From the NCBI RefSeq assembly GCF_937890585.1, contig NZ_CALACG010000351.1:1-5520 (forward strand): DNA of 5,520 nucleotides. The letters are read 5' to 3'. The DNA is from an uncultured Campylobacter sp. GTDB lineage: Bacteria; Campylobacterota; Campylobacteria; Campylobacterales; Campylobacteraceae. Made by a program: the position numbers and the translations under genes. The notes under the pieces were generated by a model. The model was not told where the DNA came from and made no database searches. It saw only the letters and a list, made by a program, of their open reading frames with translations. Shown here piece by piece: positions 1 through 5,520 of the stretch (positions are counted from its first letter, which is position 1; the number at the start of each line of letters is the position of its first letter).

Positions 1-660
1 GTGATAAGCAACTGCAATATTTTCTTTTTCAGAAATAGCTCTAGATTTTTTAGCAGGTCCAGCCATAACTCTATCAATAGCTTCATCAATTTGTGCTAAT
101 GTAATTAATTTAGTATTTTCTCTTACTGATAGTAATGTAGCTTCATTAATTACGTTTTCAAGTTGCGCTCCAGAAAAACCTGGTGTTCTTCTTGCTATTA
201 AATTAAATTTAACATTAGGATCTATTCTTTTACCTTTTGCATGCAATTTAAGAATTTCTTCTCTTTCTTTTATATCAGGCAATGAAACAGTAATAATTCT
301 ATCAAATCTACCGGGTCTTAATAAAGCTGGGTCAAGAACGTCAGTTCTATTTGTTGCAGCCATTATTAAGATTCCACTATTTTCTTTGATACCATCCATT
401 TCAACAAGTAATTGGTTTAATGTTTGTTCTCTTTCATCATTTCCACCACCAATACCTGCACCACGTGAACGACCAACTGCATCTAATTCATCAATAAAAA
501 TAATTGCAGGTGCATTTTGTCTAGCTTCTTCAAACATATCACGAACTCTTTTTGCTCCAAGTCCAACAAACATTTCAACAAAGTTTGATGCTGATATAAA
601 GAAGAAAGGAACGTTTGCTTCACCAGCAGTTGCTTTTGCTATTAAGGTTTTACCAGTGCC
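1..660 (-). other. Foreign-looking tract forming the AAA+ half of ftsH (possible assembly chimera)
   Basis: In this stretch the ftsH frame continues without a stop, but the DNA differs from the rest of the window. By hand count G+C is about 32% over 1-600 and about 39% over 661-1260 of the same gene. Codons 224-438 contain no GGC although glycine is frequent there, whereas GGC is common in codons 1-219. TTA, AGA, ATT and GGT dominate. Protein motifs such as GFSGAQLENV (379-388) followed by NEATLLSVREN (390-400), and DRVMAGPAKKSR (414-425), match what I remember of Mollicute and related Gram-positive FtsH. The Campylobacter protein as I recall it reads more like LAGADLANIINEAALLAGR. There is no tryptophan codon and no in-frame TGA, so the Mycoplasma genetic code cannot be tested here. 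The exact boundary is uncertain by some tens of bases. Confidence 0.75.
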
Positions 661-1314
661 TGGAGGGCCAACTAGTAAAATTCCTTTTGGGATTTTTGCG
701 CCAAGTCTTAGATATTTATCTGGGCTTTTTAGATAGTCAACTATCTCTTGAACCTCTTCTTTAGCCTCTTCAACGCCGGCAACATCGTCAAATTTAACTT
801 TTGGTTTTTCAGAATTTATAAGCTTTTTCGCACTTCCTATGCCAAGTATGCCGCCGCCGATATTCTTTTGCATACGACTAGCGATAAACATCCAAATAGC
901 AAAAAATATAAATACTGGTATGATCCATGAAAACAAGAGATCTCCAAACCAGTTATTTTCGCTGTAAACGCTATATGTTATGCCATTTTGCTCAAGCAAA
1001 TTTATAAGCGTTGGATCGTTTAAGCGTTTTGAAAGATAGATGGTCTTGTCGCCACCCACACCTTTTATCGTTGTTTCAGATATCGCGACCTCGTTTAGTT
1101 GCTTATTCTTTAGCATATCTTTAAATTCAGAGTAGGCCACCATCTTGTTTTGAGCATTGTTACCAACCCCAAATGAGCCGCCCAGCCCATCTCCACCAAA
1201 GCTTCTAAAAGCAAGCACTATCACTATCGCAAAGATAGCAAAGATAAAGATAGGATTTTTGTTGAAAAATCCGTTATTATCGCCGTTGTTTTGGTTATTA
1301 TTTTGATTGTTCAT
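1..1314 (-). CDS. ftsH: ATP-dependent zinc metalloprotease FtsH, N-terminal 438 codons (3' end outside window; apparently chimeric)
   Basis: Inner-membrane AAA+ protease that degrades misfolded membrane proteins and some regulatory proteins. The start is ATG at 1314, with AAGGA five bases upstream. Visible in order: an Asn/Gln-rich cytoplasmic tail (residues 1-15); a first membrane helix (about 21-37); a periplasmic domain (about 40-124); a second helix (about 126-145); the linker with DDVAGVEEAKEE (176-187); Walker A GPPGTGKT (216-223); pore motif MFVG (248-251); Walker B IIFIDE (271-276); and the second region of homology with RPGRFDR (333-339), supplying the arginine fingers. The frame is open to position 1 and the last codon is the His that should begin the HExxH zinc motif, so the protease domain is outside. 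Family members have roughly 640 residues. Identity as FtsH is certain. Residues 1 to about 220 look Campylobacter-like, while the rest looks like a Mollicute or Firmicute FtsH, so the gene may not exist as one molecule in nature. Confidence 0.95.
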   Translation of the reverse strand, partial: MNNQNNNQNNGDNNGFFNKNPIFIFAIFAIVIVLAFRSFGGDGLGGSFGVGNNAQNKMVAYSEFKDMLKNKQLNEVAISETTIKGVGGDKTIYLSKRLNDPTLINLLEQNGITYSVYSENNWFGDLLFSWIIPVFIFFAIWMFIASRMQKNIGGGILGIGSAKKLINSEKPKVKFDDVAGVEEAKEEVQEIVDYLKSPDKYLRLGAKIPKGILLVGPPGTGKTLIAKATAGEANVPFFFISASNFVEMFVGLGAKRVRDMFEEARQNAPAIIFIDELDAVGRSRGAGIGGGNDEREQTLNQLLVEMDGIKENSGILIMAATNRTDVLDPALLRPGRFDRIITVSLPDIKEREEILKLHAKGKRIDPNVKFNLIARRTPGFSGAQLENVINEATLLSVRENTKLITLAQIDEAIDRVMAGPAKKSRAISEKENIAVAYH

Positions 1315-2140
1315 CTATTTCCTTGTAAACAAAGCTACTCCAATCGTTCGCTTGTTTTATCTCAACTAGCTCCAAATCCTTAAACGTATCTTTAATCCTA
1401 TCTTCGTATTTGTTCAAAATTCCTGATAATACTAAATAGCCGCCTTTTTTAAGCGATTTTTTCAAGTCATTTGAGAGCATAAAAATGACATCGGCGATGA
1501 TATTTGCTACGACGATATCATATTTTTGCTCTAAATTTGATATAGAACCTGTCCAAATTTTATTAAATTTAACCTCATTTAGCTGGGCGTTACTTAGCGA
1601 GCTTTGCGTAGCTTGCTCGTCCGTATCGCAAGCATCGACCTTGCAGCCAAGCTTTGCTAAAGCGATGCTTAATATCCCACTTCCGCAACCCACATCTAAA
1701 GCGGTATCGCCACTTTTTGCATATTTTTGCAAAAGAAGCAAGCAAGAATTTGTGCTTTCGTGGTGCCCTGAGCCAAAGGCTAGAGCTGGGTCGATTATGA
1801 TATTTGTTACGTCTTTAAGTGGCGCTTCCCAGCTAGGTCTAATATAAATTTTATCAACCAAAATAGGCTTAACTGCCTTTTTATATTCGCCTAGCCAGTC
1901 TTTATTTTCTTTAAGATCAATAGAAATTTTTAGATCATTTGGAATTTTATGTGCGCTAGATAGCCCTTTTGCGTACTCTTCTATGCCCCAAGCTATGTCA
2001 TTTAGATCATACTCTTCCCTGATAATGATCTGCTTATCCAGCTCTTCAACACAGGTGACTCCAAAAGAAAAAACTAACTCTAAAATTTCATCATAAAAAT
2101 TTGATGTTTTGATGCTTAATTCGTAAAATTTATCTTTCAT
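1298..2140 (-). CDS. prmA: Ribosomal protein L11 methyltransferase PrmA
   Basis: SAM-dependent cytoplasmic enzyme that methylates ribosomal protein L11 on several amino groups; in E. coli its loss is tolerated. The 280 residues are close to the family length (about 290). An N-terminal substrate-recognition domain (about 1-85) is followed by the family signature DPALAFGSGHHEST (117-130), SAM-binding motif I LDVGCGSG (148-155), an acidic residue at the second strand (CDTDE, 171-175) and the VVANIIAD motif (210-217). The start ATG shares one base with the cheY stop (TAATG), and there is no convincing Shine-Dalgarno sequence, so translation is probably coupled to cheY. Its end overlaps the ftsH start by 17 bases. 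Codon use fits Campylobacter, and the cheY-prmA-ftsH order is as I recall it in C. jejuni. Confidence 0.93.
   Translation of the reverse strand: MKDKFYELSIKTSNFYDEILELVFSFGVTCVEELDKQIIIREEYDLNDIAWGIEEYAKGLSSAHKIPNDLKISIDLKENKDWLGEYKKAVKPILVDKIYIRPSWEAPLKDVTNIIIDPALAFGSGHHESTNSCLLLLQKYAKSGDTALDVGCGSGILSIALAKLGCKVDACDTDEQATQSSLSNAQLNEVKFNKIWTGSISNLEQKYDIVVANIIADVIFMLSNDLKKSLKKGGYLVLSGILNKYEDRIKDTFKDLELVEIKQANDWSSFVYKEIDEQSK
1320..1324 (-). promoter_or_regulatory. Ribosome binding site of ftsH
   Basis: On the minus strand AAGGA precedes the ATG at 1314 by five bases (AATAG). It lies inside the last codons of prmA, so ftsH is translated from a site within its upstream neighbour. It fixes the ftsH start. 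Confidence 0.7.
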
Positions 2141-2505
2141 TAACCAAGAACGTCTTCAAGCTTCTCTTTTAAAACTTGTGGCGTAAAAGGTTTAACGATG
2201 TAGTTATTAACACCTGCTTTTAAAGCTGTTATAACCTCGGCTTTTCCGCCCTCTGTTGTTACCATTATGATAGGCATATCAACATACTTTTGCTCTGCTC
2301 TTACTTTTTTAACAAGTTCAAGACCATTCATCTCAGGCATGTTCCAGTCAGTGATAAGAACCTCAATGCCTTCATTTTGTCCCATGATATTCCATGCTTC
2401 AACGCCGTGCTCAGCCTCAAGAATTTCTTGATGTCCTAGCCTTTGTAAAGTATTTTTAATGATCCTTCTCATTGTTGAGCTGTCGTCTACAACCAAAATC
2501 TTCAC
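2140..2505 (-). CDS. cheY: Chemotaxis response regulator CheY
   Basis: Single-domain receiver protein. When phosphorylated by CheA it binds the flagellar motor switch and changes the direction of rotation. It has no output domain. Conserved residues are all present: acidic pocket D7 and D8, phosphoacceptor D53 (in TDWNMPEMNG), T83 (in MVTTEG), Y102 and K105 (in NYIVKPFTP), equivalent to E. coli D12, D13, D57, T87, Y106 and K109. The 121 residues are a little short: the E. coli protein has 129, and the C. jejuni one, as I recall, carries a short extra C-terminal tail that is absent here. The start is GTG at 2505: the overlapping ATG one register away runs straight into TGA, and AAGGA lies six bases upstream of the GTG. 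The gene is transcribed with prmA and ftsH rather than with other chemotaxis genes. Confidence 0.95.
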   Translation of the reverse strand: MKILVVDDSSTMRRIIKNTLQRLGHQEILEAEHGVEAWNIMGQNEGIEVLITDWNMPEMNGLELVKKVRAEQKYVDMPIIMVTTEGGKAEVITALKAGVNNYIVKPFTPQVLKEKLEDVLG

Positions 2506-2568
2506 ATAATATCCTTTTAGTAAAAATTGCCCTATTCTAGCTAATTAAAATTTATAAAAGCTTTAACG
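2506..2568 (-). promoter_or_regulatory. hisA-cheY intergenic gap with possible sigma70 promoter
   Basis: This is the only gap longer than two bases in the window. On the minus strand it is AT-rich and holds TAGAAT (2534-2539), a fair match to the -10 box, about 20 bases upstream of the cheY ribosome binding site. No good -35 box is seen, which is usual for Campylobacter sigma70 promoters. No strong hairpin with a T-run is present after hisA, so read-through from the his/pgl genes into cheY is also possible. The promoter is a weak prediction from pattern alone. Confidence 0.35.
2512..2516 (-). promoter_or_regulatory. Ribosome binding site that decides the GTG start of cheY
   Basis: AAGGA is separated by six bases (TATTAT) from GTG at 2505. 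The nearby ATG at 2507 reads ATG-TGA and cannot be a start, so the GTG with this site is the only reasonable initiation point before MKILVVDD-type sequence begins. Confidence 0.75.
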
Positions 2569-3279
2569 CTAGCCAACTTGTTTAAAAGCATCTTTCAAAT
2601 CAAGTCGTCCTTCATAGTAAGCTTTACCAACGATCACGCCAGAGATCTCATTTGTCTCTTTTAGCGCTAAAATGTCGTTTATATCGCTCACACCGCCACT
2701 TGCTATGGTCTCAAGCTTGCTGTTTCTAGCTATTTGCAAGCTAAAATCAACATTAACTCCGCCAAGCATTCCATCTTTGTTAATATCGGTGCAAATCACA
2801 GCTTCTACACCCACATCTGCAAATTTTTTTGCAAGATCGACCGCTTTTATATTTGAAACCTCACCCCAGCCTTGCACCGCCACATAGCCATCTTTCGCGT
2901 CTATACCAACTACGACCCTATAAATTCCAGCCATTTTTGCTGTAAATTCTGGATCACGAAGGGCAACTGAGCCAAGGATCACTCTGCTAACTCCAAGGTC
3001 CAAATAGCGTTTTATACGCTCTTCATCCCTTATGCCGCCACCAACTTGCACCTTTAAATTTGTTGCTTTTACTATCTTTTCGATCGTGTTAAAATTTATA
3101 GTTTCTCCTGCAAATGCTCCGTCAAGATCAACCACATGCAGCCATTTTGCGCCGTAGCCTTCAAACCTCTTAGCTAGCTCACTTGGCTCGTTGCTGTAAA
3201 TTTTAGCGCTTTGCATGAGCCCTTTGCTAAGCCTAACTGCCTGCCCCTCTTTTAGATCTATCGCTGGGAAAATTTCCAT
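2569..3279 (-). CDS. hisA: Phosphoribosylformimino-5-aminoimidazole carboxamide ribotide isomerase HisA
   Basis: Fourth-step enzyme of histidine biosynthesis. It is a cytoplasmic (beta/alpha)8 barrel that carries out an Amadori rearrangement of ProFAR to PRFAR, the substrate of HisF-HisH. The 236 residues match the usual length (about 240). The two catalytic aspartates are at D8 (FPAIDLK) and D127 (GIDAKDG). The twin phosphate-binding loops are VGGGIR (79-84) and ASGGVSD (193-199), and TDINKDGML (164-172) lies in the second half-barrel. I chose ATG at 3279 over GTG at 3282: GAGG is five bases from the ATG but only two from the GTG, and the family begins directly with the first beta strand. 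With this start the gene shares one base with the hisH stop (TGATG). The GTG alternative would add one residue. Confidence 0.95.
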   Translation of the reverse strand: MEIFPAIDLKEGQAVRLSKGLMQSAKIYSNEPSELAKRFEGYGAKWLHVVDLDGAFAGETINFNTIEKIVKATNLKVQVGGGIRDEERIKRYLDLGVSRVILGSVALRDPEFTAKMAGIYRVVVGIDAKDGYVAVQGWGEVSNIKAVDLAKKFADVGVEAVICTDINKDGMLGGVNVDFSLQIARNSKLETIASGGVSDINDILALKETNEISGVIVGKAYYEGRLDLKDAFKQVG

Positions 3280-3890
3280 CACAACCTCGCAAAATTTTCT
3301 AAAATTTTAAGCCCAACATCGTGGCTTTTCTCTGGATGAGGCTGAAAGCCAAAAACATTTTCATGCTGCACTGCGCTTGTAAACTCATAGCCATAGCCCG
3401 TCTTTGCAAGTGCAAATTTATCATCACAAACCACGTGATAGCTATGCACAAAATATAAATACTCAAGCTCTTTTAGCCCTAAATTTAAAGGGCCATTTTG
3501 TTTAAATAAAAGCGCATTCCAGCCAACGTGTGGGATCTTTAGCGGCTTGTCAAATTTAGCTTCGTCAAATTTGATCACCTCGCCAGCTATCAGCCCAAGC
3601 CCATCATGCTCGCCAAATTCATAGCTTTTTTCAAACAAAAGCTGCATGCCAAGGCAAATTCCTATAAAGGCCTTGCCATTTTTCACAGCATCTTTTATTG
3701 CCTCGTCCATGCCTTTAAATTTAAGCTTTTTTATAGCCTCACCAAATGCCCCAACGCCTGGCAAAACGATGTGAGAGTACTCTTTTAAACTCTCAGGCTC
3801 ACTTACTAAAACGCATTTTTTATCAAGAAATTTAAAAGCATTTATCACGCTTTTAATGTTTCCAGCGCCGTAGTCGATCACCGCTATCAT
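3279..3890 (-). CDS. hisH: Imidazole glycerol phosphate synthase glutaminase subunit HisH
   Basis: Class I glutamine amidotransferase. It hydrolyses glutamine and channels ammonia to HisF, which converts PRFAR to imidazole glycerol phosphate and AICAR in histidine biosynthesis. Its 203 residues match the family (about 200). Seen: N-terminal DYGAGN (6-11), oxyanion-strand loop PGVGAFG (44-50), nucleophile C79 in GICLGMQ (77-83), the IPHVGWN segment typical of HisH (119-125), and the rest of the triad, H185 and E187, in QPHPEKS (183-189). The start ATG overlaps the pglG stop by four bases (ATGA), and the end shares one base with hisA. Its partner hisF is not in the window. The conserved catalytic residues and the adjacent hisA argue for a true histidine enzyme. 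A HisH-like amidotransferase for sugar modification is the less likely alternative. Confidence 0.94.
   Translation of the reverse strand: MIAVIDYGAGNIKSVINAFKFLDKKCVLVSEPESLKEYSHIVLPGVGAFGEAIKKLKFKGMDEAIKDAVKNGKAFIGICLGMQLLFEKSYEFGEHDGLGLIAGEVIKFDEAKFDKPLKIPHVGWNALLFKQNGPLNLGLKELEYLYFVHSYHVVCDDKFALAKTGYGYEFTSAVQHENVFGFQPHPEKSHDVGLKILENFARL
3285..3288 (-). promoter_or_regulatory. Ribosome binding site that decides the ATG start of hisA
   Basis: GAGG within the last codons of hisH lies five bases before the ATG at 3279 and only two before the competing GTG at 3282. The normal spacing favours the ATG. Confidence 0.55.
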
Positions 3891-4783
3891 CTATTTTCTT
3901 GCCTTTTTACGCTAAAGAGATAAAAGCTAAGTGCTGCCATTAGCATAGCCACACCGCCTATTAGATAGATAGCGTTTATGATATTTTCAGGTGCAGTGAT
4001 AGCAAATTTAAAGACCAGCATAAGCGCTTCAATGGCAAGTGCTATGATGATAGAGCCGATAAATCTAACCATCGTCTTATATATCACGCTGTTTTCGTCG
4101 TGATTTTTACCCAAAACTTCCTCTTCAAATATCGTCTTTACAAGGTCAAAAATAGCAAGGGCTAGCGTTAAAATGATGGTTGATTCAAAAATTTCTTCTA
4201 CGTTTATATGCTCGATACTCTTTGAGATAAAGCTCTTTACGCCGTGCCAAAACAAAAAGGCGCAGATCATAAAAAGCGAGGCACAAAATAACGTATAAAC
4301 AGTCTTTAAAAATCTACCAAAATGCTCCTCAACAAAGCCACTATCGACCATCTTTAGGATATTTTCTAGGCTTATGTCGATGCAAGCGATAAATTTAAGC
4401 TCATTTTTTTCATTATAGATAGGCACGCTTGCTGTGACGCACAAATTTCCATTTAGGCTTGATGGATATGGGTCGCTTAAAACGCACCTTTTCTCGCGCA
4501 CTGCGGTGTAGTAGTATGCCTTATTTGCGCGGTTTTCGCCTTTTGGGATTTTGTATTTTTCATTTAGACTGATCGAGTCTTCGATCTGTATGCCATTTTC
4601 ATCCAAAATGTATAGTGCGTCAAAATTTTCTATCTCGTGGCTGATCTTATCAAAGCCAGCTTTTATATTCTCCAAACAAACCCCAGGCAGTCTATTTGGC
4701 AAATTTCTACTAAATAAATAGCATATATACGCCCTTGCCTTATATCTAGTGTCGCTAAATCTCTTAATATCTTTTATAACCAA
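3887..4783 (-). CDS. pglG: PglG-like membrane protein with PDC-type sensor domain, function unknown
   Basis: The gene lies directly downstream of pglF, where C. jejuni has pglG, and the 298-residue length fits my memory of that protein. In C. jejuni pglG belongs to the N-glycosylation locus, but I know of no assigned enzymatic step. Residues 1 to about 150 resemble a PDC/Cache sensor domain: DALYILDENG (55-64), a YYTAVREKR region (90-98), SDPYPS (103-108) and a final IACIDISLENI stretch (132-142). Four hydrophobic helices follow at about 160-180, 201-217, 241-261 and 270-291. There is no signal peptide or helix before the sensor domain, so with the positive C-terminal tail a cytoplasmic sensor is predicted (inference). 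The start is TTG at 4783: no ATG occurs in frame until M145, and AAAAGG lies six bases upstream. The gene begins two bases after the pglF stop and overlaps hisH by four. No output domain is visible. Confidence 0.8.
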   Translation of the reverse strand: MVIKDIKRFSDTRYKARAYICYLFSRNLPNRLPGVCLENIKAGFDKISHEIENFDALYILDENGIQIEDSISLNEKYKIPKGENRANKAYYYTAVREKRCVLSDPYPSSLNGNLCVTASVPIYNEKNELKFIACIDISLENILKMVDSGFVEEHFGRFLKTVYTLFCASLFMICAFLFWHGVKSFISKSIEHINVEEIFESTIILTLALAIFDLVKTIFEEEVLGKNHDENSVIYKTMVRFIGSIIIALAIEALMLVFKFAITAPENIINAIYLIGGVAMLMAALSFYLFSVKRQENR

Positions 4784-4785
4784 AA

Positions 4786-5520
4786 CTAGCCTTTTAAATT
4801 TAATGCATGATTAAACTCTGGCACGATCACCTTAAGAGCAGGTGCCACCTCGTCATCTTCAAGCTGCAAAAGCCCATTTATCTGTGAATTTAAAAGGGTC
4901 AGATCATAAGGCTGTGAGTGTGTCACGAAGATCGACTCATACTTAGTTTGAACGTCATCTTTGTTGATAAGTAGCTCTTCATAAAGCTTCTCGCCAGGTC
5001 TAAGCCCCACAAATTCGATACCCAGATGCTCTTTGTTTGAAAGCAGAAGCATCTTTTTAGCAAGATCGACGATCTTAACAGGCTCACCCATATCAAGCAC
5101 GAAAAGCTCTCCACCTTTTGCTATAGAGGCTGCTTGAAGGACTAGCTGGCACGCTTCAGACGTAAGCATAAAGTATCTTGTGATCTCTGGGTGAGTGACG
5201 CTTAGTGGCTTGTTTGCAGCGATCTGCGCTTTAAATTTAGGTATGACTGAGCCACTTGAGCCAAGGACGTTGCCAAAGCGCACGCAAACTATCTCGCACA
5301 CACCTACTTCGTTTGAATTTAGCGCATAAAGCTCACAAACACGCTTGGTTGTACCCATTATGTTTGTTGGGCGCACTGCCTTGTCTGATGAGATCATGAC
5401 AAATTTCTTAGCACCATATTTTTTAGAAAGATCAACTGCATTTTTTGTGCCAAGGATGTTGTTTTCAACTGCTGAGCGAGGATTTAGCTCGCAAAGTGGC
5501 ACGTGCTTGTAAGCTGCAGC
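4786..5520 (-). CDS. pglF: UDP-N-acetylglucosamine 4,6-dehydratase PglF, C-terminal 244 residues (5' end outside window)
   Basis: NAD-dependent extended short-chain dehydrogenase that converts UDP-GlcNAc to the UDP-4-keto-6-deoxy sugar, the first step to UDP-N,N'-diacetylbacillosamine for N-linked glycans. The frame is open to the window edge. The residues there read [14 protein letters not shown], family interior, so the GTG at 5502 is an internal valine, not a start. Full-length members have about 590 residues with four N-terminal membrane helices; those and the Rossmann glycine motif lie outside. Seen here, numbered from the window edge: SSDKAV (44-49); the active-site M55-x3-K59 replacing the usual YxxxK, as in WbpM-type dehydratases; [14 protein letters not shown] (sugar-nucleotide binding region); TRYFM; and [13 protein letters not shown] near the C-terminus. 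pglG follows after two bases. Related dehydratases such as WbpM or PseB are alternatives, but the pglG neighbour and the Campylobacter context favour PglF. Confidence 0.9.
   Translation of the reverse strand, partial: AAAYKHVPLCELNPRSAVENNILGTKNAVDLSKKYGAKKFVMISSDKAVRPTNIMGTTKRVCELYALNSNEVGVCEIVCVRFGNVLGSSGSVIPKFKAQIAANKPLSVTHPEITRYFMLTSEACQLVLQAASIAKGGELFVLDMGEPVKIVDLAKKMLLLSNKEHLGIEFVGLRPGEKLYEELLINKDDVQTKYESIFVTHSQPYDLTLLNSQINGLLQLEDDEVAPALKVIVPEFNHALNLKG
4790..4795 (-). promoter_or_regulatory. Ribosome binding site that supports the TTG start of pglG
   Basis: AAAAGG inside the final codons of pglF is followed by six bases (CTAGTT) and then TTG at 4783. The in-frame upstream sequence reaches a stop at 4811-4813 without offering an ATG, GTG or better-spaced start. 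Confidence 0.65.

Noticed and set aside
386..736. Open frame on the plus strand opposite ftsH
   Set aside because: Its translation is low-complexity Ser/Pro-rich and it is the antisense of the conserved Walker A to Walker B region of ftsH, which explains the lack of stops.
748..930. Short plus-strand open frame opposite the ftsH linker and second membrane helix
   Set aside because: It lies wholly inside ftsH on the other strand, with no family resemblance and no own ribosome binding site evident.
1485..1847. Open frame on the plus strand opposite prmA
   Set aside because: Shadow of the conserved SAM-binding part of prmA; no recognisable protein features.
2528..2578. GCTAG repeats and AAAGCTTT palindrome after hisA as a terminator
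   Set aside because: The possible stem is only five base pairs with a long loop, is AT-rich and lacks a proper T-run after a GC stem.
2672..2887. Plus-strand open frame opposite hisA
   Set aside because: Shadow frame; hisA on the other strand is complete with catalytic residues.
3606..3788. Plus-strand open frame opposite hisH
   Set aside because: Shadow frame within hisH; no supporting signals.
4923..5114. Second minus-strand frame inside pglF
   Set aside because: Out-of-frame reading of a clearly coding dehydratase; composition is not protein-like.
780..5470. Frequent AAATTT word across the window
   Set aside because: It occurs inside coding frames and fits Lys-Phe codon pairs and AT-rich Campylobacter codon bias; no spacing pattern suggests a binding-site array.
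5500..5502. GTG as the start of pglF
   Set aside because: The frame continues upstream with conserved family residues (AAAYKH) to the window edge, so this codon is an internal valine.
1..5520. CRISPR array, tRNA/rRNA, insertion sequence or phage genes
   Set aside because: No regularly spaced repeats, RNA gene signatures, transposase-like proteins or terminal inverted repeats were seen; the window is almost entirely accounted for by seven genes.

Overview
The window reads as a piece of a Campylobacter chromosome of the C. concisus type, with every gene on the minus strand. The support is the gene content and order (pglF, pglG, ..., cheY, prmA, ftsH, an order I recall from C. jejuni), the strong match to epsilonproteobacterial CheY, PrmA and PglF, an AT-rich but not extreme base composition, and the tight packing with overlapping start and stop codons. 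The species assignment is an inference; no search was run.

In transcription order (high to low coordinates) the window holds: the C-terminal part of PglF, the UDP-GlcNAc 4,6-dehydratase that begins bacillosamine synthesis for N-linked protein glycosylation; PglG, a four-helix membrane protein with a PDC-like sensor domain and no known role; HisH and HisA, two consecutive-step enzymes of histidine biosynthesis; a 63-base gap that is the only real intergenic space and may carry a promoter; CheY, the chemotaxis response regulator; PrmA, the ribosomal protein L11 methyltransferase; and the first 438 codons of FtsH, the membrane AAA+ zinc protease. pglF-pglG-hisH-hisA are linked by a 2-base gap, a 4-base overlap and a 1-base overlap. 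cheY-prmA-ftsH are linked by 1-base and 17-base overlaps. There are thus two translationally linked blocks, perhaps one long operon. cheY starts with GTG and pglG with TTG; hisA has a GTG/ATG choice that its ribosome binding site settles in favour of ATG.

The most unusual part is the low-coordinate end. From about the Walker A motif of FtsH (near 640-670) down to position 1 the reading frame stays open, but codon use and protein sequence change abruptly. The N-terminal 220 or so residues look like Campylobacter. The remaining 215 or so residues look like FtsH of a low-GC Mollicute or Firmicute, use no GGC glycine codon and prefer AGA, TTA, ATT and GGT. This is either a metagenomic assembly chimera joined at a conserved block, which I consider most likely, or a real inter-phylum gene fusion. 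No new defence, mobile or regulatory system is visible; the rest of the window is ordinary core and glycosylation-locus sequence.
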